Source: Thermaerobacter sp. FW80 (lineage in GTDB: Bacteria > Bacillota > Sulfobacillia > Thermaerobacterales > Thermaerobacteraceae). Taken from it: a stretch of 64,000 bases of DNA. Location of the stretch: positions 248,001 to 312,000 of the forward strand of contig NZ_CP037895.1 in NCBI RefSeq assembly GCF_004634385.1, given 5' to 3'. The notes beneath the pieces are model-generated. The model was not told the origin of the DNA. It made no database searches and worked only from the letters and a program-made list of their open reading frames with translations. This document shows positions 27,986-36,317 of the stretch, piece by piece (the first letter of the stretch is position 1; every line of letters begins with the position of its first letter). The translations under genes were made by a program, and so were the position numbers.

Positions 27986-28387
27986 TCACCCTACCCGAGA
28001 GGCCCCCGGCCTTACGGCCCAGCGGTACGCCAGCAGGGCCAGGGCGAACTCGAGCACCAGCTCCTGCACGCCCGCCATGGCCGGGACCACCGTGACCAAC
28101 CCCAGGGAGACGGCCACCCACATGGCCGCCAGGACAGCCAGCAGCCGGCTGCCGGCCGCTCGCCCGGCCTCCCGGGCGGCCATGGCCGCCACCGCCGCCA
28201 GGGTGAGGAGCATGACATAGCGTCCGATCGAGAAGATGCTGATCAGGGCGAAGGCGAACAGTGCCCCCACCGCCGCCCAGCCCCACCGGCGGGCGGTCGC
28301 CGGCGCCATACGGTGGCTCAGGGCGAGCACGCTGACGGCAAAGACCATCGTCCCGGCTCCGAACCAAGCGCCCCACACAGCGGTCAC
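27986..28387 (-). CDS. Small integral membrane protein, unknown function
   Basis: 133 residues from GTG 28387. Four hydrophobic helices (about 2-22, 33-53, 57-70 and 83-110) are separated by short Arg-rich loops. No family recognised. It lies between the dehydrogenase pseudogene and the divergently oriented MNT-HEPN gene. Coding status is supported by the regular hydrophobic pattern and the absence of a better frame. Confidence 0.5.
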   Translation of the reverse strand: MTAVWGAWFGAGTMVFAVSVLALSHRMAPATARRWGWAAVGALFAFALISIFSIGRYVMLLTLAAVAAMAAREAGRAAGSRLLAVLAAMWVAVSLGLVTVVPAMAGVQELVLEFALALLAYRWAVRPGASRVG

Positions 28388-28576
28388 CGACCCTCACCAC
28401 GGGCTCCGCACGGCACCGTGCCGGTTCGGCCGGGCGCGGGCCGCCGCCGGAGGGTTTCGCGCGGCGTGACGGCAACACCTACCGCCACCCCACCTCGTTT
28501 TCGAATTCCCCTTGTCCTTCCTTCCCGGGCGGGCTTCCTTCCCAGGCGGGCCAGTCCAACTGCAGTTGGGCCTCCT

Positions 28577-28592
28577 CCGGTGGTACCATCGG
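28577..28592. promoter_or_regulatory. Palindrome in front of the MNT-HEPN gene
   Basis: CCGGTGGTACCATCGG matches its own reverse complement at 14 of 16 positions and lies only 7 bp before the ribosome-binding site. CCTCC at 28571-28575 could also pair with the SD GGAGG (28599-28603), which would place the palindrome in the loop. A repressor site or translational hairpin is possible. Confidence 0.45.
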
Positions 28593-28612
28593 TGATACGG
28601 AGGTTCGGACCC

Positions 28613-29722
28613 GTGGTCCGTAAGCTGCGGGTGACCGGCGAGTTCGTCCGCGTCGACGAGCAGCTTGGCCGCCTTCCGGGCGTCTTCGCCCGGTTCGACG
28701 GCCTGGTAGCCGCGTTCCTCCACGGCAGTTACGGCACCCCGCACCAGACGCCCCTGAGCGACGTGGACCTCTCCGTGGTCTACCGGCCGGAGCGGCTTCC
28801 GGACCTTCGGGAACTCGTGAACCTCCAGGGTGCCGTGGAAGACGCCCTGGGCCTCGAAGACGTGTCCGTCACGATCCTCAACGGGACACCGTTGCCCTTT
28901 CAGTTCCGCGTGCTGGCCAGCGGCCGGCTGCTCTACGTCGCCGATCCCGTAGCCTTGGCGGACTTCCGGGAACGCGTCTGCAAGCTCTACGGGGATTTCG
29001 AGCCCGACTACCGGTGCCTGGCGTTGGACTACAACCGGGCGCTGCAGGAAGCCCATGCCCCGCTGAAGGAGGCGTACGCCCCGCTCCAGGAGGCCTGCGC
29101 TCCGATGGACGAGGTGCCGCCTTCCCATTCTTCTGGCGGGTCCCAGGATCCGGGCAGGGCCAAGGGAGAAGGTCCGGATCCCGGCGGCCCCACCCCCACG
29201 GACGAACCCGGCCGGCCGACGGCAGGCCCGCGCCGGGACGGCCCCGAGGGCGTGCCGGAAACGCGGCCGGCAATGAACGGCGAGCCCCCGACCACGACGT
29301 TGGGCGTCATCGACCGGGAGAAGGTACGGGACAAGCTCGACTTCATTCGCAGGAACCTGGTGCACCTCGCGGCCCTCGCCGGGCGCGGGCCCGGGGCCTT
29401 GCGCGATGACAAGATCGCCGAGGCCGCGACCGTCCACATGCTACAGACCTCCATCGAGGCGATGATCGACGTGGCCAACCACGTGGTGGGCCGGCTGGGG
29501 CTGGGGGTTCCCAAGGCGTACCGCGAAGCCTTCGACCTGCTGGTGGAAGCCGGGATCCTCCCCGCGGAGCACCGGGCCACCTTCCACCGGATGGTCTGCT
29601 TCCGCAATCGCGCCGTGCATCTTTACGACACCATCTCGCCCGAAGAGGTTCATGGGATCCTGGCCCATCACCTGGGGGACTTCGACCTGTTCATCGGGGC
29701 TGTCGTGCGCCAGTTCTTCTAA
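28613..29722 (+). CDS. Single-chain MNT nucleotidyltransferase-HEPN protein (MntA-HepT fusion)
   Basis: 369 residues from GTG 28613 (GGAGGT 8 nt upstream). Residues about 25-140 are a minimal nucleotidyltransferase (MNT) domain with the metal motif HGSYGTPHQTPLSDVDLSVV (Gly-Ser, then Asp-x-Asp). A linker of roughly 90 residues follows, starting with three 7-residue repeats (EAHAPLK, EAYAPLQ, EACAPMD) and continuing Pro/Gly/Asp-rich. Residues about 235-369 are a HEPN domain of HepT type, with the RNase motif Arg-x4-His-x-Tyr in FRNRAVHLYD. In the known HepT/MntA toxin-antitoxin system these are two proteins, and MntA adds AMP to the Tyr of the HepT motif. Here both are fused and both motifs are intact, suggesting inhibition in cis. 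Confidence 0.8.
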   Translation: MVRKLRVTGEFVRVDEQLGRLPGVFARFDGLVAAFLHGSYGTPHQTPLSDVDLSVVYRPERLPDLRELVNLQGAVEDALGLEDVSVTILNGTPLPFQFRVLASGRLLYVADPVALADFRERVCKLYGDFEPDYRCLALDYNRALQEAHAPLKEAYAPLQEACAPMDEVPPSHSSGGSQDPGRAKGEGPDPGGPTPTDEPGRPTAGPRRDGPEGVPETRPAMNGEPPTTTLGVIDREKVRDKLDFIRRNLVHLAALAGRGPGALRDDKIAEAATVHMLQTSIEAMIDVANHVVGRLGLGVPKAYREAFDLLVEAGILPAEHRATFHRMVCFRNRAVHLYDTISPEEVHGILAHHLGDFDLFIGAVVRQFF

Positions 29723-29793
29723 CAGCGTAACAGCGCTTCTGCTATCTCCCGGTCTTCTCGTCCCGTTGTTCCAATCCGGTCCCACCGGTGCCG

Positions 29794-30465
29794 TCACCCG
29801 TTCATCTCGAGGGCAAAGTTCACCTCCACCTCGGCGCCGATCTCCCGTTGGCCGGGGCTGATGGGAGCGGAGGGTTCCTCTCCGGGTCCTGCCGAGTACA
29901 CCACGAAAGAATCGCGGTATCCGTAGCGGCCACCGCGGCCGCTAAGGCGCAGATTCATCCGGAGGGGCGGGCCGAGCCGGACCCCCGCCGCCCGGACGGC
30001 CGCCTCCGCCCGCTCCCGCGCGTGCAGGACGGCCTGTTCGACGGCCCGCAGTTCCAGTTCCCGCACGTCGGAGACCTCAAACCCCCACAAGCTTGCCTCG
30101 CTGGCCCCCACCGCCAGGGCACGGCCGAGGAGCCTGCCTGCCAGCTCGAAGTCCCGCACCCGGACTTCGAGGACATACCGGACCTCGTGTTCGATCAGGT
30201 GCCGGCGCCCCTGGCGGTCGGTGCGGTAGCGTGTATCGGTTTCGATGTCCACGGTCCGCAGGGAATCGTCGTCGAGCCCCTCATCCTTAAGGGCGGCGAC
30301 GACCTGCTGCGCGGCGTCCACAGCCGCCCGATACGCGGCCATGTGGTTCGTGGGGTGCGTCCTGTAGACGTAGAACCGAAGCACCGCCACGTCGGGCGTG
30401 ACCGAGACCGTTCCGTAGCCGGTGGCGAAGAGGGTAGGTTGGCACGGTTCGGCATCGGGCGACAC
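29794..30465 (-). CDS. SIMPL domain (DUF541) protein
   Basis: 223 residues from GTG 30465 (GAGGAG 5 nt upstream); ATG 30483 is an alternative. The opening FATGYGTVSVTPDVAVLRFYV and later LRTVDIETDTRYRTD are typical of SIMPL/DUF541 proteins, sometimes named oxidative stress defence proteins. No signal peptide is seen, whereas many relatives are exported, so it may be cytosolic. An Ala/Arg-rich helix (AVEQAVLHARERAEAAVRAAG) and a C-terminal beta strand (EVEVNFALEM) complete the fold. Biochemical function is unknown. Downstream of a peroxiredoxin gene on the same strand, but 320 bp apart. Confidence 0.75.
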   Translation of the reverse strand: MSPDAEPCQPTLFATGYGTVSVTPDVAVLRFYVYRTHPTNHMAAYRAAVDAAQQVVAALKDEGLDDDSLRTVDIETDTRYRTDRQGRRHLIEHEVRYVLEVRVRDFELAGRLLGRALAVGASEASLWGFEVSDVRELELRAVEQAVLHARERAEAAVRAAGVRLGPPLRMNLRLSGRGGRYGYRDSFVVYSAGPGEEPSAPISPGQREIGAEVEVNFALEMNG

Positions 30466-30785
30466 GATGGCTCCTCCTCGCATCTTGTGGTATGAACTTC
30501 CACGCAAGAGCCGGTTCGCCACGGGAACAGGACCGCCTGCAGCGAGCGGCTCCAAGCGACCGGCTCTACCGGAAGAGATCGGCAGGCCGGCGGGCGGCGT
30601 CCAGAGGCGGGTTCGCGATTCGATGGGAAAGCGGCCGATGGGCTTTGAGCCCTGCAATCACGAGATGGGACGGGAGGGAGCTTGGCACCCAACCCCGGAC
30701 GAAACCGACATCGAATCGACGTCGCACCGGCCGCAACGGGTTCAAGCGCGCACCTTCGCGAGGCCGAGCGTGGGGGGTCCGAGCC
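30466..30785. other. 320 bp gap between the SIMPL and peroxiredoxin genes
   Basis: No gene, strong promoter or RNA structure recognised. The segment should contain the promoter of the SIMPL gene and the end of the bcp transcript. Confidence 0.35.
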
Positions 30786-31271
30786 TCATCCCCGTTGCGG
30801 CGGGACCTCCAGCTCCCCTCTTAGCAGCTCCAGCGCCTTCTCCGCATGACGGTTGGGCGGAATGCCCCGCAGTACCCCAAGGATCCGCCCGTCGGGCCCG
30901 ATCACGAAGGTCACCCGGTCCACCAGGGGGACGAACCGGCCGATGACGGGCAAATCCCGCCGGACACCGTACGCGGCGACCACCCGGCGGTCGGGATCCG
31001 CGATGAGGCGGAACGGCAGGTGGTGCCGCTGCCGGAAGCGCCGGTGGGTCTGGGGCGGGTCCGGGCTGACGCCCAGCACCACGGCCCCCAGCGCTTCCAG
31101 TTCGGCGTGGCGGTCCCGGAAGTGGCAGGCTTCCGCCGTGCAACCGGGGGTGTGGTCCTTGGGATAGAAGTACAAGACGACCGGCCTTCCGCCGAAGTCC
31201 GAGAGGCGAACCGGGCGGCCCTCATCGTCGACGGCGGTGAAGTCGGGGGCAGGGTCACCGGGACCGAGCAT
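30786..31271 (-). CDS. bcp: Thioredoxin-dependent peroxiredoxin, Bcp/PrxQ type
   Basis: 161 residues, full length for Bcp. Start ATG 31271 has CAGGAG about 10 nt upstream. The peroxidatic Cys44 lies in DHTPGCTAEACHFRD with the resolving Cys49 five residues later, the pattern of atypical two-Cys PrxQ enzymes. The conserved Arg is in VDRVTFVIGPDG. It reduces hydrogen peroxide and organic hydroperoxides with electrons from thioredoxin, in the cytosol. Probably a single-gene unit. Confidence 0.92.
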   Translation of the reverse strand: MLGPGDPAPDFTAVDDEGRPVRLSDFGGRPVVLYFYPKDHTPGCTAEACHFRDRHAELEALGAVVLGVSPDPPQTHRRFRQRHHLPFRLIADPDRRVVAAYGVRRDLPVIGRFVPLVDRVTFVIGPDGRILGVLRGIPPNRHAEKALELLRGELEVPPQRG

Positions 31272-31523
31272 GGGGGCTCATCTCCTGGGATCCATCAGCG
31301 CTGAAGGACGGCTGTCACGCCGGGGCACACCATGGCCAGGCGCAAGGACGGGCTCAGGCCCCGCCCGTCCGCGACCGTGCCCCGTCCGGGCTCAGGACGT
31401 CCCCGTCGATCCCGCGGCCCACGAGCCGGCGGCCACCGGCTCACCCGGCCAAGGGACAGGCCTCGTTCGACCTCGGCTCGCTCGTGGTCCGACGCGCCAA
31501 TACACTACCTGGACCTCATCGCG

Positions 31524-31751
31524 TCACGACAACGTCAGCATCGCGATGACGGCGTTCACCAGGACGAGGATGACGGCCGCGGCGACAAGTGCCAGGGGCG
31601 TCGCCACCACCCACCACAAGACACCACGGGCGCCGCGGTTTCCGCCCGCTGACAGCCGGGCGGCTGAAACCAGCCCGAGGGCGGCCACCGCGAGCCAAAG
31701 GGTCAGCCACAGTAGCGGTCCGCCCGGCGCGGCATAGGATACGGACATCAT
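31524..31751 (-). CDS. Small membrane protein with two helices
   Basis: 75 residues from ATG 31751, preceded by the strong SD AAGGAGG. Two hydrophobic helices (LLWLTLWLAVAALGLVSAA and VVATPLALVAAAVILVLVNA) flank a short Gly/Arg loop. No family recognised. The SD and helical pattern support that it is real. Located between bcp and an MFS gene, all on the minus strand. Confidence 0.55.
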   Translation of the reverse strand: MMSVSYAAPGGPLLWLTLWLAVAALGLVSAARLSAGGNRGARGVLWWVVATPLALVAAAVILVLVNAVIAMLTLS

Positions 31752-31932
31752 CCCCCGCCTCCTTCGTCCGTGATCCCGCACAAAATGTCCCTTCTCTTCT
31801 ACGCCCCCTTTCTCCTTATCCGTTTCCTAGGGATTTCCTAGCGGTTGGTCGGTTCGATTCGATCCGATCACACCCTTTCCCTCGGGCGGTGCACACCAGC
31901 TCGGGCCCCGGCCATGCAGGGGCCACGAGCCC

Positions 31933-33234
31933 CTAGGCAGTGGACCTGCGCCGATCTGGTCCTAGACATGACGGTCCCGCCCATGGCCAGCGGCTGAAAC
32001 GCCCCCACCGATGAATCCACAGGGACGCGGCCGCCAGCATCAAGCCCCAACCCAGCAACGCCCACCGGACACCGACCTCCGCCGCGCTGCCGGCCAGGAC
32101 GCGCCCCAGGGCCCGCACCCCGTCGTCCGCGAGACCGGCTGCCACGGTGACACGCGCCATCCGGTCCGGCGGGGTGACCGCCGTCAACCGGCTGCTCTGC
32201 AGCACGAAGGCAGCGGACAGCGCACCGTCAAGGAGAAGGGCCCCCATCAAAACCGCCAGGACGCTCCGTGCGTCTGCGAGCACCAGGGTCCCCGCAGCGG
32301 CGAGGGCGACCGCCCCTGTGAAGAGCCGGGACCAGGCCACCCGATCCCCTATGGAGCCTAGCAGCAGTACCGCGACCACATTGGCCGCTCCCATGGCGGA
32401 GAAGATCCAACCCGCCCGTTCCGCATCCCAATGCAGTTCATCCCGTGCCAGCACGACGACCCAGAGACCGACGGCCACGCTGGTGGTCGAGAGGAGGCAT
32501 CCGGCCAGCGCCAAGCGGCAGGCAAGGGCTTCGCGCCAGAGGTACTGGAACCCGTCCCAAGCACTGAATCCCGCCCGTTTGGGGGCGTCCCGCAATGCCG
32601 CCGCTTCCGGCTGGCTGCATGGGCTTTCCTCGCGATGCTGCCGTCCGGATGCCGCGACCCGGGCCGCCAGCAGGCTGGCCACCGCAAGAAGATCCGTCAG
32701 CGCATCGGCAGCCAGCGCCCATCCCGCCCCGTACCGGCCGATGATCGCCCCTGCGAGCAGCGGCCCAAGCAGTGTGGCGACGGCATCGGCTCCTTCGTTG
32801 AGGTTGAACGCGGCCGCCAGCCGCTCCCGCCCCACGGTGTGGACGACCAGCGGGCGGAACGCGGCGGCGTGAAGCACGTCAGCCGCACCCAGCGACGCCA
32901 GAACCAGAGCGATCTCCCACGCCCGCACAGGACCCACCAGGGCCAAACCGGCCACGGCACTCGTGGCACCAAACCGTAGCGCTTCCGCCAGGAGAGCTGC
33001 CTTCCACTTGGAACCACGGTCCACCCAGGCCCCGACGGGAATGGACAGGACGAGCGCCGCCAGCCGGTCGCACGCCAGGGCCGCGCCGGTGACCCACACC
33101 GAACTTGTCGCCTGCAGCAGCAACCACGGCAGGGCCAGGTCCGCCAACCGCATTCCGAGAAGGGAGGCAGCGCGCCCGATCCACAGCCATCGAAAAGATG
33201 CCTCACGGAAAAGTCCAAACATCGGCAGCAGCAT
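31933..33234 (-). CDS. Major facilitator superfamily transporter
   Basis: 433 residues from the start at 33234; ATG 33222 is also possible. Twelve membrane segments are visible. It resembles the MefA/enterobactin-exporter-like MFS group: FREASFRWLWIGRAASLLG at the start, VGAWVDRGSKWKAALLAEALR as the loop 2-3 motif, and ADVLHAAAFRPLVVHTVGRERLAAAFNLNEG, typical of this group. A polar loop (about 195-225) separates the halves. Likely an exporter of small molecules or drugs; substrate unknown. Confidence 0.8.
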   Translation of the reverse strand: MLLPMFGLFREASFRWLWIGRAASLLGMRLADLALPWLLLQATSSVWVTGAALACDRLAALVLSIPVGAWVDRGSKWKAALLAEALRFGATSAVAGLALVGPVRAWEIALVLASLGAADVLHAAAFRPLVVHTVGRERLAAAFNLNEGADAVATLLGPLLAGAIIGRYGAGWALAADALTDLLAVASLLAARVAASGRQHREESPCSQPEAAALRDAPKRAGFSAWDGFQYLWREALACRLALAGCLLSTTSVAVGLWVVVLARDELHWDAERAGWIFSAMGAANVVAVLLLGSIGDRVAWSRLFTGAVALAAAGTLVLADARSVLAVLMGALLLDGALSAAFVLQSSRLTAVTPPDRMARVTVAAGLADDGVRALGRVLAGSAAEVGVRWALLGWGLMLAAASLWIHRWGRFSRWPWAGPSCLGPDRRRSTA

Positions 33235-33397
33235 CCCGTGACGGGAACGTTGGAGCCTGCACTCATGCGTAGGGGGCCTCGTGGGCTGGATGGCAGCATC
33301 GTAGCGCCCCCAGGACCACCGCCATCGGACCGCAGCCCGTCATCGCCTACGGGCTTGCTCCAGTGGGTTTGCCGACCTCCTTATGCGCCCTGTCCCT

Positions 33398-34027
33398 TTA
33401 TGCGCCCTGTCCCTCCCCCTCGAGGCGCCGCAGCAACCCCTCGAGGTCCGGCCATCCATACCCCCATTCCTCCAGCGCCACCCCCCCGATCTCGATGGTC
33501 CGGCTGCGGACGAGGACTCCGCCCAGGGACTCGTAGAAACGGCGGTAGGGGTTCTGCGCCAGCACCCACACGAGCATCGACGCGTGCCCGCGGCCCAGCA
33601 GCTCCCGGACCGCCGCCGCCACCAGCCGCCGGCCCACGCCCCGCCCCTGGTACTCCTTCAGCACGTAGATGGCACCCAGCTCACCCCGGAACTCCGGGTC
33701 GCCCGATCGCTCCGGCCCGGCGGCGGCAAAGCCTACGATGGCTCGGCCGCGTTCTTCGCCGGTAGCGGCCGACGACGGACCAGACACCGGACGATGGCCA
33801 GGCTCCGTGCCAGCCGTTACGGCGACCATGACGAAGGATGAGGCGCCATCGCCGCGGTCCCGGGCGATGACCTCCTCCCACATCTTGGCCCGTGGCTCTT
33901 CCTCCATGGCGTCGAGGTACGCATCCGGGATCAGGCCCCGGTAGGTGGTCCGCCAGGTGGCCACCTGCACCCGGGCGATGCCGGCCGCGTCGGCCAGCAT
34001 CGCCCGGCGAACCTGGATGGCGTCCAT
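33398..34027 (-). CDS. GNAT-family N-acetyltransferase
   Basis: 209 residues from ATG 34027 (MDAIQVRRAMLAD); ATG 34090 upstream would add 21 residues of doubtful sequence. The GNAT core is recognisable: VQVATWRTTYRGLIPDAYL at the start, LGAIYVLKEYQGRGVGRRLV with the acetyl-CoA pyrophosphate loop (Gln/Arg-x-x-Gly-x-Gly/Ala), and VWVLAQNPYRRFYESLGG, the C-terminal Asn and Tyr pattern. A Ser/Gly-rich insertion lies near residue 85. Substrate unknown. Confidence 0.8.
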   Translation of the reverse strand: MDAIQVRRAMLADAAGIARVQVATWRTTYRGLIPDAYLDAMEEEPRAKMWEEVIARDRGDGASSFVMVAVTAGTEPGHRPVSGPSSAATGEERGRAIVGFAAAGPERSGDPEFRGELGAIYVLKEYQGRGVGRRLVAAAVRELLGRGHASMLVWVLAQNPYRRFYESLGGVLVRSRTIEIGGVALEEWGYGWPDLEGLLRRLEGEGQGA

Positions 34028-34110
34028 GGATTCGATTCCCCCGTCGGTACCCGGGTCGCTTGGTGCCTCGGCGTTCAACGGATGGCGCATAGCGCCCGCG
34101 GGCAGGCCGC

Positions 34111-34488
34111 CTAGCTCTGCCCCGTGGCGATGGCCGAGACCAGTATCCACGCCAGGATGGCGACCAACGGCACCGTGGCCAGGACGGCGGCCACGCGAAG
34201 ATCGCCTCTCCGCCGGAGCACGACCAGGGCCGCCACGGCCAGCACGATGCCGACGGGGGCCACGTACTGAAACCGCGGCGTGGCGGAGAAGTACGACAAC
34301 GGCCCGATGGCGAAAACCGCAGCGGCGTAGACCCATCCAACCCGGCGGGTGAGGAGTCCCGCCATCCCGCAGCCGACGGTGAGGATCCACCCCGGAATCC
34401 CGACGAGGGCCCCCAGGAGCAGAGTGCTCAACTCGGCGAGCGCCACCGTCACCACCCCCTTGCCCAGGCCGTGCCGGGCCGCCGGCAC
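34111..34488 (-). CDS. Small integral membrane protein, unknown function
   Basis: 125 residues from GTG 34488; an internal GTG near 34455 may be the true start. Four hydrophobic helices are visible (about 13-45, 50-65, 74-90 and 98-120), with Arg-rich turns. No family recognised. It sits 83 bp upstream of the GNAT gene on the same strand and may share its transcript. Confidence 0.5.
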   Translation of the reverse strand: MPAARHGLGKGVVTVALAELSTLLLGALVGIPGWILTVGCGMAGLLTRRVGWVYAAAVFAIGPLSYFSATPRFQYVAPVGIVLAVAALVVLRRRGDLRVAAVLATVPLVAILAWILVSAIATGQS

Positions 34489-34594
34489 GGCTCATCCAGA
34501 GCATACCATGGCCCGACGGTGGACCTGCCCATCGACCGGGTACCTTCGGATGAGCCCGGGCCCTGCTCGGCTGTCACCCCAGCGATCCGCGTCC

Positions 34595-35953
34595 TCACGA
34601 TCCCCGCGGATCGTAACCCACCACCGTCCAGATCCCCGACTCGTCCGGGCGGACCAGCCGCTCCAGGTACACCCGCGCCACCGGACCCACCTCGACCTCG
34701 ACGATGGCCCGCCGGCCGTCGTTGTGCACGACGCGGATGTGCTCATCCACCAGGGCCGCGGGATCGCCCATCTGCTCGCCGAACTGGCCCAGCAGGAAGG
34801 CCCCCGCCACCTGCACGGGATCCAGCATCCACGGAAAATGGCCGCCGTCGACCTGTTGCTGGGAGTTGCGCTCGACCTCCATGTCGACGGAGACCTCGAC
34901 CTGTGGATCGAAGTTGCCACTGGCGGACCCACTGCCGGACGGCTGCCCGCCGGGATCGGGCAGCCGCAGGTCCGGCGCCAGGGCGCGGGCCAGTTCCACC
35001 CGCTGCGGCCCCTCGACGGTGATCTCGAGCCCCTGCTGGCGCCAGCGCAACCGCTCGCCGAACACCTCGAGCACGCCGTCCTGGCCGGCGGAGCCGAGGG
35101 CGGCGTTCGGCTGGGGCTCGAACGGGCCCTGGGCCGGTTCTTCCACGATCACCGTCTCACCGTAGTCCAGGACCACCCGGTCCCGAGCCGCCAGGATCCG
35201 ACGGGGCGCCTCGTCCGGCAGCAGCGGCGCAAAGCCGGCGATGACCGCGGCTTCAGCGGGCGTGTCCACGAACTGCCCCGGGTTCTCCTCCTCGACCCGG
35301 TAACCCGCCGGCACCTCGAAACGGAACCGGGACGGGTCGACGGGCGCGTTGGCCTCGAACCGGACGAAGGTGGTCTCGGTCTGGATCCCGTTCTGCATCG
35401 CCGTCCGCAGGCGCAGGGGCAGGTGGGTCTCGGCGTCGACCCAAAGGTCGTAGGGAAGCCCGCCCGGCGGCTCGATGCGCAGCCGGATCGCCTCGCGTCC
35501 CGCGACCTGCTCGCGGCCCACCACCCGGTGGGGGTAGCGCAGGGCGGCGCGGGCCTCGTCCTCCAGGTCGAAGGGCCGCACGTCGGGCAGCGGGGGCAGC
35601 ACCGCCACCACCCGATCGGCGGGACGAACCTGCCACTTGCGCCGGCCGTCGTGGACCGTGACCACGCCGGTGTCGTCGCGGGTCGCGTAGCGGTCGCCGT
35701 CGACCCACACCTCGATCCGCCGCACCAGCCACGTCTCCCCGTCGGCGTTGGTCGCGCGCTTCTCCAGGACCCCGTGGTAGCTTTGGAGCTGCGCGATGGC
35801 CCGCTCCATGGCATGGACCACGTCGGTCTCCGCCGCCGGTCCGAGCCCCAGCTGCGCCCGGAGCCACCCGCCGAGACCGGCGGTCCCGGGCCAGGGGGCC
35901 AGCACCGTCGCCAGCGCGATCCCGGCCACCAGGGCCGCCGCGGCGATCCCCAC
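34595..35953 (-). CDS. LolA/RseB-like lipoprotein-sorting domain protein, membrane anchored
   Basis: 452 residues from GTG 35953, the first start codon in a frame that is open without a start for about 190 bp further upstream. An N-terminal helix (VGIAAAALVAGIALATVLAP) anchors it in the membrane. The outer part has the LolA/MucB-RseB fold pattern: MERAIAQLQSYHGVLEKRA, RIEVWVDGDRYATRDD, and later PYDLWVDAETHLPLRLRTAM and FRFEVPAGY. Such proteins, encoded after an ECF sigma and anti-sigma gene, are thought to sense envelope lipids and adjust anti-sigma activity. It lies 22 bp after the anti-sigma gene. The start-less upstream frame (Pro/Ala/Gly linker, then Arg-rich) hints that the two may have been one protein. 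Confidence 0.7.
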   Translation of the reverse strand: MGIAAAALVAGIALATVLAPWPGTAGLGGWLRAQLGLGPAAETDVVHAMERAIAQLQSYHGVLEKRATNADGETWLVRRIEVWVDGDRYATRDDTGVVTVHDGRRKWQVRPADRVVAVLPPLPDVRPFDLEDEARAALRYPHRVVGREQVAGREAIRLRIEPPGGLPYDLWVDAETHLPLRLRTAMQNGIQTETTFVRFEANAPVDPSRFRFEVPAGYRVEEENPGQFVDTPAEAAVIAGFAPLLPDEAPRRILAARDRVVLDYGETVIVEEPAQGPFEPQPNAALGSAGQDGVLEVFGERLRWRQQGLEITVEGPQRVELARALAPDLRLPDPGGQPSGSGSASGNFDPQVEVSVDMEVERNSQQQVDGGHFPWMLDPVQVAGAFLLGQFGEQMGDPAALVDEHIRVVHNDGRRAIVEVEVGPVARVYLERLVRPDESGIWTVVGYDPRGS

Positions 35954-35975
35954 CCGCCGCCGGCGGCTGCGCGTC

Positions 35976-36317
35976 CTACCGGCCTCCCCCCCGTCGGGCG
36001 CGGGAGTGATCCCGTTGCCGGGCGCCCCCGGCGTGGCCGGCGCTGCCGGCCGCTTCCGGACGTCCCCCTGCGGACGAACCCGGCCACCCGGCGGCGACCC
36101 GCGGCTGCCACCCCTCCGCCGGCTCCGGCACGCCGCGTAGGCTCCTCAGCATGCGGGCGACGGCCAAGAGTTCGGCCTCGTCTCGGTCCACAGGCGCGGG
36201 GGGACGGCGTTCCTCGTTCAGGGCGTCGATCATCCGGTCGATCCGCTCCTCGCGGAGGGCCCGCAACCGACGCCGGTTCCAGTCGCGCCAGGAGGTCATC
36301 GGGCCCTTCCCTCCCAT
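35976..36317 (-). CDS. Probable anti-sigma factor (cytoplasmic domain only)
   Basis: 113 residues from ATG 36317, whose A is also the last base of the sigma gene stop (TGATG); GGAGGTGG lies about 8 nt before it. The core RIDRMIDALNEERRPPAPV and DEAELLAVARMLRSLRGVPEPAEGW has the pattern of small ECF anti-sigma domains. No zinc-binding His-x3-Cys-x2-Cys motif and no membrane helix are present, and the last 40 residues are Gly/Ala/Arg-rich and look like out-of-frame sequence. Identity is inferred from position and coupling to the sigma gene. A frameshift splitting it from the following membrane-anchored LolA-like gene is possible. Confidence 0.55.
   Translation of the reverse strand: MGGKGPMTSWRDWNRRRLRALREERIDRMIDALNEERRPPAPVDRDEAELLAVARMLRSLRGVPEPAEGWQPRVAAGWPGSSAGGRPEAAGSAGHAGGARQRDHSRARRGGGR

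Noticed and set aside
28571-28603. T-box-like GGTGGTACC before the MNT-HEPN gene
   Set aside because: Only the short GGTGGTACC core resembles the T-box; the stem I, specifier loop and terminator are absent, and the downstream gene is not an aminoacyl-tRNA or amino acid gene.
31850-31880. GGTTCGATTCGATCC resembling a tRNA T-arm
   Set aside because: No acceptor, D-arm or anticodon arm can be folded around it. No tRNA or rRNA gene was recognised anywhere in the window.
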